DNA of 64,000 nt from an uncultured Planktomarina sp. (GTDB lineage Bacteria > Pseudomonadota > Alphaproteobacteria > Rhodobacterales > Rhodobacteraceae): assembly GCA_905181815.1 (NCBI GenBank), contig CAJIZA010000001.1, forward strand, positions 248,001 to 312,000. The letters run 5' to 3'. The position numbers and the translations under genes were made by a program. The notes beneath the pieces are model-generated. The model searched no databases. It was not told where the DNA came from and saw only the letters and a list, made by a program, of their open reading frames with translations. Below, in pieces: positions 1 to 7,845 of this stretch. Position 1 is the first letter of the stretch. Every line of letters starts with the position of its first letter.

Positions 1-324
1 AAGCGCAGGAAAAATCGCAGATCCCGCATGGCCTTTGCAGGGGGAGGTGCCATCATGGGCGTCGATGCTGTCAATCGTCATCGCACCGGCCATCGCTGCG
101 CCGGCCAGGCTTGCCAGTTGTCCATCAAAAAGACAGCGCGCGGCCGAGGCCGAAGTGGCACCGAACATTGTTCTGGCGGTTTTGGTTCCAATCCTAGCCA
201 TGTCGGTTTGCGAGCCAATCGCAGCAACCCCAATGCTGTCGAGCAGCGAGCGTCGCAAGACTTTCAACACATCCTCTGGCAGAGCCTTGAAGGATAGGCT
301 GGCAGCAAAGTCTTGCATCAACAT
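1..324 (-). CDS. MmgE/PrpD family protein, N-terminal part (runs off the window)
   Basis: The first 108 codons of a minus-strand gene are present and the 3' end lies outside the window. The reading frame begins with ATG at 324, with AGGAG eight bases upstream; a second ATG at 318 is possible. The N-terminal region and the segment near residues 90-108, containing HDGTSPCKGHAGSAIFPAL, match the MmgE/PrpD fold (2-methylcitrate dehydratase and aconitate decarboxylase relatives). It lies nine bases downstream of the mmsB stop and is probably co-transcribed with the valine degradation genes. The exact substrate cannot be inferred: the family also includes proteins of unknown reaction. Family assignment is from motif recognition only. 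Confidence 0.75.
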   Translation of the reverse strand, partial: MLMQDFAASLSFKALPEDVLKVLRRSLLDSIGVAAIGSQTDMARIGTKTARTMFGATSASAARCLFDGQLASLAGAAMAGAMTIDSIDAHDGTSPCKGHAGSAIFPAL

Positions 325-333
325 CTGGCTCTC

Positions 334-1206
334 CTAGGAACGTGTGCGGCCCTCGAATCGCGGCAGCATGGCGGAAAAATCTCGACCGCTACCATCTTCC
401 TGTTCTACAAACATTTTGTAAAGTTCAGTCGCAGCCGCGCCCATGGGCGTATCGGCATCCACATCTTGTGCAGCCTGTTGTGACAAGCGCAGATCTTTCA
501 GCATGAGATCGGCGGCAAAGCCCGGAGCGTAGCCATTATCCGCAGGACTTTGTGGCCCGACGCCGGGTGCTGGACAATAGGCATTCATCGTCCAACTGTA
601 GCCCGAAGAGGTGCTCACCACGTCAAACATGGCTTGCCGATCTAGGCCCAGTTTATCGGCCAGGGCGAAGGCCTCGCAGGTGCCGATCATCGTGATGCCA
701 AGTATCATATTATTGCAAATTTTTGCCGCTTGCCCATTTCCAGCGCCGCCGCAAAGCACAGCTGTGCGCCCCATGATGTCAAACAGCGGGGTCAATGCGG
801 CAAAGCTCTCATCTGCTCCACCCACCATGAAGGTCAAAGTGCCAGCCTCAGCCCCGCCTACGCCGCCAGACACGGGTGCGTCGAGAAAGCTGATTTCCCA
901 ATTCTCAGCGAGGCGCGCAATTTTCCGGGCCGTGGCCACGTCGATGGTGGAACAATCGAGTAAGACTGTGCCTTTGCCCATAACAGGCAGAACTTGATCA
1001 GCTACTGATTGAGCAATTTTCCCATTGGGGAGCATGGTGATGACCACATCGGCGCCCATAGCGGCCGCTTCGGCACTGGCGGCGGCGCTCGCCCCCTCTG
1101 CGGTGGTGCCAGCTGGGTCAAATCCCGCAACTCTATGGCCCGCAGCGGCCAGATTTTTGGCCATCGGCGCACCCATATTTCCAAGTCCAATAAATCCGAT
1201 ATTCAT
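334..1206 (-). CDS. mmsB: 3-hydroxyisobutyrate dehydrogenase
   Basis: This 290-residue enzyme oxidises 3-hydroxyisobutyrate to methylmalonate semialdehyde with NAD in valine breakdown. The N-terminal Rossmann motif GFIGLGNMGAPMAKNL begins at residue 4, the substrate loop DAPVSGG lies at 109-115, and the catalytic lysine is K162 in GNGQAAKICNNM. The ATG at 1206 is preferred over an upstream start seven codons earlier because it begins directly with the Rossmann strand, has GGAG upstream, and starts two bases after the stop of the preceding hydrolase gene. Context with an acyl-CoA dehydrogenase, a 3-hydroxyisobutyryl-CoA hydrolase and mmsA makes the assignment firm. Confidence 0.93.
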   Translation of the reverse strand: MNIGFIGLGNMGAPMAKNLAAAGHRVAGFDPAGTTAEGASAAASAEAAAMGADVVITMLPNGKIAQSVADQVLPVMGKGTVLLDCSTIDVATARKIARLAENWEISFLDAPVSGGVGGAEAGTLTFMVGGADESFAALTPLFDIMGRTAVLCGGAGNGQAAKICNNMILGITMIGTCEAFALADKLGLDRQAMFDVVSTSSGYSWTMNAYCPAPGVGPQSPADNGYAPGFAADLMLKDLRLSQQAAQDVDADTPMGAAATELYKMFVEQEDGSGRDFSAMLPRFEGRTRS

Positions 1207-1207
1207 G

Positions 1208-2245
1208 TTAATTCTCCGTGAGATCAAGGGAATGGAGTCCCAAAGGACGCAGCATGGCGCTGGCCGCCGGCAAAAGCGGATCGGTCATCGCGTATCGCCA
1301 TTTTGGGGACTTGTCTTTGTCGATCACCATCGCGCGGATGCCTTCGATGAAATCACCTTGCTCTGCGGCTCGGTAGGTGAAACGATATTCCATGCCCAGA
1401 GCCAAAACGATATCATCCAGCCCGCGCACGCGGTGGATCAACTCAATGGTTGCGGCCATGGCCAGCGGGCTAGAGCGGCCTAGTTTCTTGCGGCAGGCCT
1501 TGGCAAAATCGCCACCAGAGTGATTGAGATTGTTGACAATATCGCCGAAATAGTCACCGCGAAAAAACTCATTCACCTGCGTTTCAATCTGCAATAGTGG
1601 AGCAGGGCCCGCAGGGCGGGCAGCCTTGGCAATTGCTGAAACATCGCCTGTGTCACAGAGGGTTCGGATCAATCTGGGCCAATCGTCTTGCGGGATAAAA
1701 TGATCCGCAAAGCCGGCAAAAATAGCATCTGCCGGTCCCATACGGCTGGCGGTTGTGCCAAGATATTCACCGAAGCGTCCGGGTGCTCGGGCCAAAAGCA
1801 AGGAGCCGCCCACATCTGGCACAAGACCAATGCCGCATTCTGGCATGGCAATTTGGCTCGATTCGCAGACAATTCTATGCGGCAGGTGGCAGCCGAGCCC
1901 CACGCCACCGCCCATTGTGAAACCGTGCAAAAAGCTGATGATCGGCTTATGGCTGGTCGCGAGTTTGGCGTTTAGGCGGTATTCATCGGTCCAAAATTGC
2001 CGGCCATAATCGAAGTCTCCGACAAGGGCTGTTTTATACATAGCCGTTATATCGCCACCGGCGCAAAAGGCCCGCTCACCCGCGCCTTCAAACAGGATCA
2101 CTTCAATGTCTGGATCGGCTTCCCACTTCCCAAGGTAGCTCTCAATTTGCAGGCACATCTCATAGGTCAAAGCATTCAACGCGCCCGGCCGGTTGAGCGT
2201 GAACCGCCCGGCCTTGCCGTCTTTTCGCGCGATGAGATCACTCAT
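1208..2245 (-). CDS. 3-hydroxyisobutyryl-CoA hydrolase (enoyl-CoA hydratase/isomerase family)
   Basis: A 345-residue crotonase-fold protein. The oxyanion-hole segments FCAGGDI (about residues 60-66) and HGFTMGGGVGLG (about 105-116) are clear. Its length and C-terminal extension fit the HIBCH subgroup, which hydrolyses 3-hydroxyisobutyryl-CoA to free 3-hydroxyisobutyrate, rather than short enoyl-CoA hydratases of about 260 residues. The ATG overlaps the stop of the upstream acyl-CoA dehydrogenase by four bases (ATGA), indicating translational coupling, and mmsB follows at once. The product feeds MmsB, which supports the call. Confidence 0.9.
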   Translation of the reverse strand: MSDLIARKDGKAGRFTLNRPGALNALTYEMCLQIESYLGKWEADPDIEVILFEGAGERAFCAGGDITAMYKTALVGDFDYGRQFWTDEYRLNAKLATSHKPIISFLHGFTMGGGVGLGCHLPHRIVCESSQIAMPECGIGLVPDVGGSLLLARAPGRFGEYLGTTASRMGPADAIFAGFADHFIPQDDWPRLIRTLCDTGDVSAIAKAARPAGPAPLLQIETQVNEFFRGDYFGDIVNNLNHSGGDFAKACRKKLGRSSPLAMAATIELIHRVRGLDDIVLALGMEYRFTYRAAEQGDFIEGIRAMVIDKDKSPKWRYAMTDPLLPAASAMLRPLGLHSLDLTEN

Positions 2246-3378
2246 GCGCGCAAACCCCTTGCAACAATCATCCGCATGATTTCATTGGTGCCTTCTAAGA
2301 TTTGATGCACCCTGAGATCACGCACGGTTTTTTCAATGCCGTAATCGGCCAAGTAGCCATAGCCACCATGCAGTTGCAGGCAGTCATTGGCCACTTTGCT
2401 TCCCATATCTGTCACCAGCTTTTTGGCCATTGCGCAGAAATGCGTTGCGTCTGGTGCGCCATTGTCCAGTTTCCAAGCGGCTTGCCGCAGAAATATACGT
2501 CCAGATTGCAGTTCGATCTCCATATCTGCCAGACGAAATTGCAGGGCTTGAAACTGATCTATTGATTTCCCAAAGGCTTTGCGCTCAGCCATATAGGCGC
2601 GGGTTGCGTCAAATGCCTGTTGCGCAGCCCCCAAAGAACAAGCAGCGATATTGAGCCGCCCGCCGTCCAGCCCAGCCATTGCGTAGGAAAATCCGCGGCC
2701 TTCGTCGCCCAGAAGGTTTTCGATTGGTGTCTTGCATTCATCTAGCTGCACTTGTCGGGTGGGTTGCGCGCGCCAGCCCATTTTATCCTCCAGCCCGCCG
2801 AAGGACAGCCCCTCTGCGCCATCTTCCACGATCATGGCGGTGATGCCCTTTGGACTGTCATCGCCCGTGCGGGCCATGATAATATAGGCATCAGAATAGC
2901 CGCCACCGGAGATAAATGCCTTAGTGCCTGTGAGGGTGAAGTCTGTGTTGCTCTTATCTGCCCGTGTCTTCAATGCCGAGGCATCAGAGCCCGAGCCGGG
3001 CTCGGTGAGGCAGTAAGAAAAGAAGGTCTCCATAGTCAAGGCGCGCGGAAGATATTTATCCCGCAGCGCCTGTGAGCCGAACTTATCAATCATAGCGGCG
3101 CACATATTGTGGATGGACAAAAAGGACGCCACCGTTGGGCAGGCCATCGAGAGCGCTTCAAACACCAAAGTTGCATCAAGCCGGCTCAGGCCCGATCCAC
3201 CGCTTTCTTCACGTACATAGAGCCCGCCAAAGCCCAATTCCGCCAATTGAGGCCAGAGGCTCTTTGGAATTTCACCGGCCTCTTCCCACTCCCGCGCGAA
3301 AGGCGCGATGTGTTGGGCGCCAAAATCACGGGCCATGTCAAAAATCGCGGTTTGTTCTTCGGAAAGGGCAAAATCCAT
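2242..3378 (-). CDS. acyl-CoA dehydrogenase, probably isobutyryl-CoA dehydrogenase
   Basis: A 378-residue flavoprotein of the acyl-CoA dehydrogenase family, beginning MDFALSEEQTAIFDMARDF. It contains the FAD/substrate segment CLTEPGSGSDASALKT near residue 125 and the C-terminal LEGTNEIMRM, in which the catalytic glutamate is expected. The start at 3378 has AGGAG upstream and aligns with the usual family N-terminus; an in-frame codon 13 codons earlier is unlikely. Substrate choice (isobutyryl-CoA to methacrylyl-CoA) is inferred from the neighbours, which supply the later steps of valine catabolism. Electrons would go to ETF. Confidence 0.88.
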   Translation of the reverse strand: MDFALSEEQTAIFDMARDFGAQHIAPFAREWEEAGEIPKSLWPQLAELGFGGLYVREESGGSGLSRLDATLVFEALSMACPTVASFLSIHNMCAAMIDKFGSQALRDKYLPRALTMETFFSYCLTEPGSGSDASALKTRADKSNTDFTLTGTKAFISGGGYSDAYIIMARTGDDSPKGITAMIVEDGAEGLSFGGLEDKMGWRAQPTRQVQLDECKTPIENLLGDEGRGFSYAMAGLDGGRLNIAACSLGAAQQAFDATRAYMAERKAFGKSIDQFQALQFRLADMEIELQSGRIFLRQAAWKLDNGAPDATHFCAMAKKLVTDMGSKVANDCLQLHGGYGYLADYGIEKTVRDLRVHQILEGTNEIMRMIVARGLRA

Positions 3379-3455
3379 ACGACAGCTCCTGTCATTTCGT
3401 TTGGGCAAGTGAAGCAAATCCCAAGCCAGGAATCCAGCTTCTATTTTGAAGGCCT

Positions 3456-3502
3456 AGCCTCTCGAGGCTGCGCGCGCCGGGGCTATGTGGCCCCCGGCGC
3501 GC
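3456..3502. repeat. paired GC-rich hairpins between mmsA and the acyl-CoA dehydrogenase gene
   Basis: Two adjacent inverted repeats lie in the 132-base space. The first is AGCCTC and GAGGCT with a two-base loop (about 3456-3469). The second has perfect 11-base arms GCGCGCCGGGG (3472-3482) and CCCCGGCGCGC (3492-3502) around a nine-base loop. Neither is followed by a T run on either strand, so this is not a standard intrinsic terminator. It may pause transcription or protect mRNA ends within the valine gene cluster. Confidence 0.6.
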
Positions 3503-3510
3503 CGCGCGAT

Positions 3511-5010
3511 TTATTCCATAACGGGAATAGAGAATTCGCCACCTTCTTTGGTGCCCGAAGGCCAGCGCGAGGTCACAGTCTTGGTGCGTGTGTAGAATTT
3601 AAACGCATCTGGCCCGTGCTGGTTCAAATCACCAAAGACAGATTTTTTCCACCCACCGAAGGTATGATAGGCCAAAGGCACTGGGATGGGCACATTGATG
3701 CCCACCATGCCAACATTGACCCGATTGGCAAAATCGCGCGCGGTATCGCCGTCACGGGTGAAGATCGCAGTGCCATTGCCATATTCATGATCCATGGCGA
3801 GCCCCAGAGCTTCTTCGTAGGTCTCTGCGCGAACGGTGGACAAAACCGGGCCGAATATTTCGTATCTGTAGATGTCCATATCCTTGGTCACATTGTCGAA
3901 CAAATGCGCGCCGACAAAAAAGCCGTCCTCGTAGCCTTGGAGGTTGAAATCACGACCATCCACCACAAGATTTGCCCCTTGATCTATGCCGGTTTGCACC
4001 AAGCGCTCGATATTTGCCTTGGCAGCTGCGGTGACAACTGGGCCGTAGTCTACGTCATTGCCCGCCGTATAGGGGCCAACCTTTAGAGCTTCGACCCGCG
4101 GGATCAATTTTTCCATAAGGCGGTCGGCTGTGTCTTCGCCGACGGGAACTGCGACGGAAATGGCCATGCACCGTTCGCCGGCGGCGCCATAACCTGCGCC
4201 CATGAGCGCATCTGCCGCTTGATCCATATCCGCATCTGGCATGATGATCATATGGTTTTTCGCACCACCAAAGCACTGAACCCGTTTGCCATTGGCGCAG
4301 CCGGTCGCATAGATATATTCTGCGATTGGGGTGGAGCCGACGAAGCCGACTGATTGAATTACATCATGATGCAGGATCGCGTCGACCGCTTCTTTATCGC
4401 CGTTCACGACCTGTAAAACGCCCTTGGGCAGGCCGGCTTCTTCGAGCAATTCCGCCAACATCAACGGCACAGAGGGGTCGCGCTCAGAGGGTTTCAAGAT
4501 AAAGGCGTTGCCGCAGGCAATGGCTGGCGCAAACATCCACATGGGAATCATGGCTGGGAAATTGAACGGGGTGATGCCAGCCGTGACGCCAAGCGCCTGA
4601 CGCATGGAGTACATATCAATGCCGGGACCGGCGCTGTCTGTAAATTCACCTTTCAGCAAATGCGGTGCACCAATGCAATATTCCACAACTTCTAAACCGC
4701 GGATCACATCGCCTTTGGCATCTGGCAAGGTTTTGCCGTGCTCGCGGCTCAAGGCCTCGGCCAATTTGTCCATATCACGGTTCAACAGATCCACAAATTT
4801 CATCAAAACCCGGGCACGGCGCTGGGGGTTGACGGCAGCCCAAGCGGGCTGTGCGGCGGCTGCGTGGGCCACGGCTTGTTCGAGCTCGGCACTATTGGCC
4901 AGCGGGACTTTCGCTTGAACCTCGCCAGTCGCCGGGTTGTAGACATCCGCAAAACGTCCAGAGATGCCTTTGACATGGGCACCATTGATATAGTGGGTTA
5001 ACTCTTGCAT
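3511..5010 (-). CDS. mmsA: methylmalonate-semialdehyde dehydrogenase (CoA-acylating)
   Basis: A 499-residue aldehyde dehydrogenase that converts methylmalonate semialdehyde to propionyl-CoA, the last step of the valine branch encoded here. The catalytic cysteine is C281 in GYGAAGERCMAIS, the catalytic asparagine is N150 in ITPFNFPAMIP, and the NAD-binding GFVGSTPIAEYIY lies near 222-234. The sequence C281-M-A-I-S and the PFNFPAMIPMWMF block are typical of MmsA rather than generic aldehyde dehydrogenases. ATG at 5010 has AAGGAGC upstream. It is the first gene of the minus-strand cluster and is divergent from a LysR regulator at 5104, which probably controls it. Confidence 0.94.
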   Translation of the reverse strand: MQELTHYINGAHVKGISGRFADVYNPATGEVQAKVPLANSAELEQAVAHAAAAQPAWAAVNPQRRARVLMKFVDLLNRDMDKLAEALSREHGKTLPDAKGDVIRGLEVVEYCIGAPHLLKGEFTDSAGPGIDMYSMRQALGVTAGITPFNFPAMIPMWMFAPAIACGNAFILKPSERDPSVPLMLAELLEEAGLPKGVLQVVNGDKEAVDAILHHDVIQSVGFVGSTPIAEYIYATGCANGKRVQCFGGAKNHMIIMPDADMDQAADALMGAGYGAAGERCMAISVAVPVGEDTADRLMEKLIPRVEALKVGPYTAGNDVDYGPVVTAAAKANIERLVQTGIDQGANLVVDGRDFNLQGYEDGFFVGAHLFDNVTKDMDIYRYEIFGPVLSTVRAETYEEALGLAMDHEYGNGTAIFTRDGDTARDFANRVNVGMVGINVPIPVPLAYHTFGGWKKSVFGDLNQHGPDAFKFYTRTKTVTSRWPSGTKEGGEFSIPVME

Positions 5011-5081
5011 GGGGGGCTCCTTGTTTTTTACCATTTTAATCTTGCAATAATGTAATTAAAAGCGAAAATAATCCAAAATCA

Positions 5082-5091
5082 TTTTGCAAAA
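5082..5091. promoter_or_regulatory. short palindrome in the mmsA/LysR divergent promoter
   Basis: The 93-base space between the divergent mmsA and LysR starts is AT-rich and holds the perfect 10-base palindrome TTTTGCAAAA, with another TTGCAA at 5042-5047. Such AT-rich dyads between a LysR gene and its divergent target are typical positions for the regulator's recognition site. No DNA-binding data are available; the assignment is positional. Confidence 0.4.
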
Positions 5092-5103
5092 ATATAGGTA
5101 TAG

Positions 5104-6018
5104 ATGGAAAACTGGGATGATCTCCGTATCTTTCTGACTGTGGCGCAATCGGGCAGTCTGACGGTTGCAGCGCAGGTATTGAAAATTGACCCCGCAACGG
5201 TCAGCCGCAGGATTGCGCGGTTGGAGCATGCTCATTCAACGCCGCTCTTTTCAAAGTCTCCAAAGGGCTATGATCTTACCGAAGCGGGCCATGGGCTTGT
5301 GGCGCATGTGGATGCTGCTCAGGCCTCGTTAAATGCGGGGCTTGGGGCGCTGCGCGGCGATGGGGAAGGGCTGCGGGGGCAGATTCGCATCGGCGCGCCG
5401 GATGGGTGCGCCAATTTCCTCCTGCCACAGGTTTGCGGGGATATCACAAAAATTTATCCAGATTTGGATATTCAAATTGTGGCCTTACCGCGGGTTTTCA
5501 ACCTGACACGGCGAGAGGCTGATATGGCTATTGGGGTCAGCCAACCCACGGCTGGGCGGCTTATGGTCCAACGAATTGCTGACTATCGGCTGCATCTCGC
5601 GGCCTCAACGGCGCTTTGGAAGAGCTACAAAAAACCAAAGCGTCTCAACGATCTTAAAGACTTGCCGACAGTTGGCTATGTGCAAGATATGATCTTTGAT
5701 AAGGAACTCGACTACCTCGAACCGCTCGGACTGCGGCGCGTGCAGCTGGCGTCCAATTCCATTTCGGTCCAGATGAATTTATTGCGGCAAGGCGCGGGGC
5801 TTGGCATTGTGCATGATTTCGCCTTGCCATTTGCCCCAGAGTTGCGTCGAATTTTAACGGAGCATTTGAGCCTGACGCGTAGTTTCTTTTTGATCCGCTC
5901 CACCGACGACCGCCACAATCGCCGGCTCAACCAATTTGCCCAGGTTTTGGTTAGTGGTTTGCGGTCGGAGATTCAGAGACTTGAGGCTCTGGCCGAAGAG
6001 CCATGCGGTCAAATTTAA
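5104..6018 (+). CDS. LysR family transcriptional regulator, divergent from mmsA
   Basis: A 304-residue LysR-type regulator. The N-terminal winged helix-turn-helix covers about residues 1-60 (NWDDLRIFLTVAQSGSLTVA, then DPATVSRRIARLE), and a periplasmic-binding-type effector domain covers about 90-290. The ATG at 5104 is close to the HTH and leaves no longer alternative. It is transcribed away from mmsA over a 93-base space, so it is a reasonable candidate for control of valine degradation. The inducer is unknown. The next gene, coaD, starts 84 bases downstream with its own ribosome binding site and is probably unrelated in function. Confidence 0.88.
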   Translation: MENWDDLRIFLTVAQSGSLTVAAQVLKIDPATVSRRIARLEHAHSTPLFSKSPKGYDLTEAGHGLVAHVDAAQASLNAGLGALRGDGEGLRGQIRIGAPDGCANFLLPQVCGDITKIYPDLDIQIVALPRVFNLTRREADMAIGVSQPTAGRLMVQRIADYRLHLAASTALWKSYKKPKRLNDLKDLPTVGYVQDMIFDKELDYLEPLGLRRVQLASNSISVQMNLLRQGAGLGIVHDFALPFAPELRRILTEHLSLTRSFFLIRSTDDRHNRRLNQFAQVLVSGLRSEIQRLEALAEEPCGQI

Positions 6019-6102
6019 GTTCTAAGCTGGTTTTTGCTCTGCGTTGGCTTGCAATTCGCTCAAATTATGGCTTGTTAATGATATCAAGTCGGAGAGATTA
6101 AA

Positions 6103-6600
6103 ATGCGCATAGGCCTTTACCCCGGAACCTTTGATCCGATCACCCTAGGACATATTGATATCATCAGGCGGGGTTGCGCATTGGTGGATCGTTTGGTCAT
6201 CGGGGTGGCGATTAATCGTGATAAAGGGCCGCTCTTTGATCTCGATGAGCGCGTGGCAATGATTGAAGTTGAAGCGGCGCGTCTCACGCAACAAACCGGC
6301 ACTGAAATTCAAGTTCACCCGTTTGAAAATCTTTTGATTGACTGTGCCCGCGACGTGGGCGCCGGGGTTATTTTGCGCGGATTGCGCGCAGTTTCAGACT
6401 TTGAATATGAATATCAGATGGTTGGCATGAATAGGCAGTTGGATTCATCGGTTGAAACTGTCTTTTTGATGGCCGAAGCCCAGCATCAGGCGATTGCTTC
6501 AAAACTGGTCAAAGAGATCTGTCGCTTGGATGGGGATGTGTCGAAATTCGTCACCCCGGCGGTCGAGACGGCCTTAAAACGCCACCTGCACCGCTCATAA
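6103..6600 (+). CDS. coaD: phosphopantetheine adenylyltransferase
   Basis: A 165-residue nucleotidyltransferase that adenylates 4'-phosphopantetheine to dephospho-CoA in coenzyme A synthesis. The N-terminal YPGTFDPITLGHIDII contains the T/HxGH nucleotide-binding motif, and the ISSSL-type motif is replaced by QHQAIASKLVKEI near residue 125. Length is normal for the family. ATG at 6103 follows GGAGAG. It is convergent with gap, whose stop is only 20 bases away. Confidence 0.95.
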   Translation: MRIGLYPGTFDPITLGHIDIIRRGCALVDRLVIGVAINRDKGPLFDLDERVAMIEVEAARLTQQTGTEIQVHPFENLLIDCARDVGAGVILRGLRAVSDFEYEYQMVGMNRQLDSSVETVFLMAEAQHQAIASKLVKEICRLDGDVSKFVTPAVETALKRHLHRS

Positions 6601-6620
6601 TTTGTATGGGCGGTCTGAGC

Positions 6621-7622
6621 CTAGATTAATTTGCCCATGGCCACAGCTGTATCGGCCATGCGGTTGGAAAAAGCCCATTCGTTGTCGTACCAAGACAGCA
6701 CTCTCACCATATCACCGCCCATAATCAGGGTTTGATCCGCATGAAAGATCGAGGAATGCGGGTCGTGGTTGAAATCGGATGAGACCAAAGGCGCCTCCAC
6801 GACATCTAGCACGCCCTTAAGTGGTCCGGCGGCGGCGGTCTGCATCAGCGCCAAAATTTCAGCCGCATCCGTGTTGCGCCCAGCTTCGAAAGTTAGATCC
6901 ACAGCTGAGACATTGGGTGTTGGCACTCGGATGGCCACGCCATCCAACTTGCCGTTTAGTTCTGGCAATACCAAGCCAACAGCTTTGGCCGCACCAGTGG
7001 TTGTTGGGATCATCGACAGGGCAGCGGCGCGGCCCCGATACAGGTCTTTATGGGTGCGGTCCAATGTCGGCTGATCGCCCGTATAGCTATGAATGGTCGT
7101 CATCAAGCCGCGTTTGATTCCGATGGATTCGTGCAAGACTTTGGCAATAGGCGCCAAGCAATTGGTGGTGCAGGATGCATTTGAAACAATTAAGTCATCT
7201 GAGGTTAATGCGTTGTGATTGACGCCATAAACGATGGTTTTATCGGAGTCTTTTCCGGGCGCTGAGATCAGCACGCGGGAGGAGCCATTGTCGAGATAGG
7301 CTTGGCAATCGGCTTTTGAGGTGAAAATGCCTGTGCATTCCATCACCACATCCACATCTGACCAGGGCAACTCCGCTGGGTTACGTATGGCTGTGACGCG
7401 AATGCGCCCTTGTCCAACATCAATAAAATCGTCCCCATGGGTCACAGATGCGGCAAACCGCCCATGCACGGAATCGTATTTCAACATATGCGCATTGGTT
7501 TGTACCGGACCGAGGTCATTGATTGCGATTACCTGGAGGTCCGTCCGCCCTGATTCAACGATCGCGCGCAGTACATTGCGGCCAATGCGGCCAAATCCGT
7601 TGATTGCAACTTTTAATGTCAT
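6621..7622 (-). CDS. gap: glyceraldehyde-3-phosphate dehydrogenase, NAD-type paralogue
   Basis: A 333-residue class I GAPDH. It has the Rossmann start KVAINGFGRIGRNVLRA, the adenosine-ribose aspartate D36 (INDLG), the catalytic C151 in SNASCTTNCLAP and the histidine region TTIHSYTGDQPTLD. D36 points to NAD use. ATG at 7622 is chosen because it aligns with the family start; an upstream in-frame start would add 19 residues with no homology. A GATAGCGC-type palindrome lies 21-34 bases upstream. It is the last gene of a gap2, small membrane protein, gap1 series on the minus strand. Confidence 0.95.
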   Translation of the reverse strand: MTLKVAINGFGRIGRNVLRAIVESGRTDLQVIAINDLGPVQTNAHMLKYDSVHGRFAASVTHGDDFIDVGQGRIRVTAIRNPAELPWSDVDVVMECTGIFTSKADCQAYLDNGSSRVLISAPGKDSDKTIVYGVNHNALTSDDLIVSNASCTTNCLAPIAKVLHESIGIKRGLMTTIHSYTGDQPTLDRTHKDLYRGRAAALSMIPTTTGAAKAVGLVLPELNGKLDGVAIRVPTPNVSAVDLTFEAGRNTDAAEILALMQTAAAGPLKGVLDVVEAPLVSSDFNHDPHSSIFHADQTLIMGGDMVRVLSWYDNEWAFSNRMADTAVAMGKLI

Positions 7623-7642
7623 ATCCAAGCCCCATTTTCTTT

Positions 7643-7656
7643 TGATAGCGCTAACA
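7643..7656. promoter_or_regulatory. operator-like palindrome upstream of gap
   Basis: TGATAGCGCTAACA is a near-perfect dyad centred on GCGC, ending 21 bases before the gap start codon at 7622. It resembles operators of LacI-family regulators with a central CG step. In Rhodobacter sphaeroides the LacI-family regulator CceR controls central carbon genes. A related motif is repeated upstream of the second gap gene at 8933-8975. Binding is inferred, not shown. Confidence 0.5.
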
Positions 7657-7688
7657 TCACAGGTCGCAAGAAAAGTCAACCAGCGGCA

Positions 7689-7832
7689 CTACCTCCAGAA
7701 GGCAATCGTGCCGATTAGGTCAAGAAATGAGCGGGCGAGATACAAAATCGCTGCGCCTTGCTTCAAAAATAAATCAGCCGCAATGGCCGCCACGGTGGCG
7801 ATTGCAACATAAAGAGCCAGGCGCGGGGTCAT
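7689..7832 (-). CDS. small membrane protein between the two gap genes
   Basis: A 47-residue protein starting at ATG 7832 with GGAG eight bases upstream. It begins MTPRLALYVAIATVAAIAAD and is mostly hydrophobic, with a likely membrane helix at about residues 5-20 and an amphipathic segment at about 27-45 ending in FWR. It starts 13 bases after the stop of the upstream gap paralogue and ends 66 bases before the next one, so it sits inside the series. Small hydrophobic proteins at this position are, as far as I recall, present in other roseobacters. Function is unknown; its position suggests co-regulation with glycolysis or gluconeogenesis. Confidence 0.65.
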   Translation of the reverse strand: MTPRLALYVAIATVAAIAADLFLKQGAAILYLARSFLDLIGTIAFWR

Positions 7833-7845
7833 AGTATCTCCAAAA

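Noticed and set aside
3109-4086. A 325-codon open frame on the plus strand across the acyl-CoA dehydrogenase and mmsA genes
   Set aside because: It is antisense to two genes with clear catalytic motifs and spans the intergenic hairpins; the translated sequence looks like a shadow of the opposite strand.
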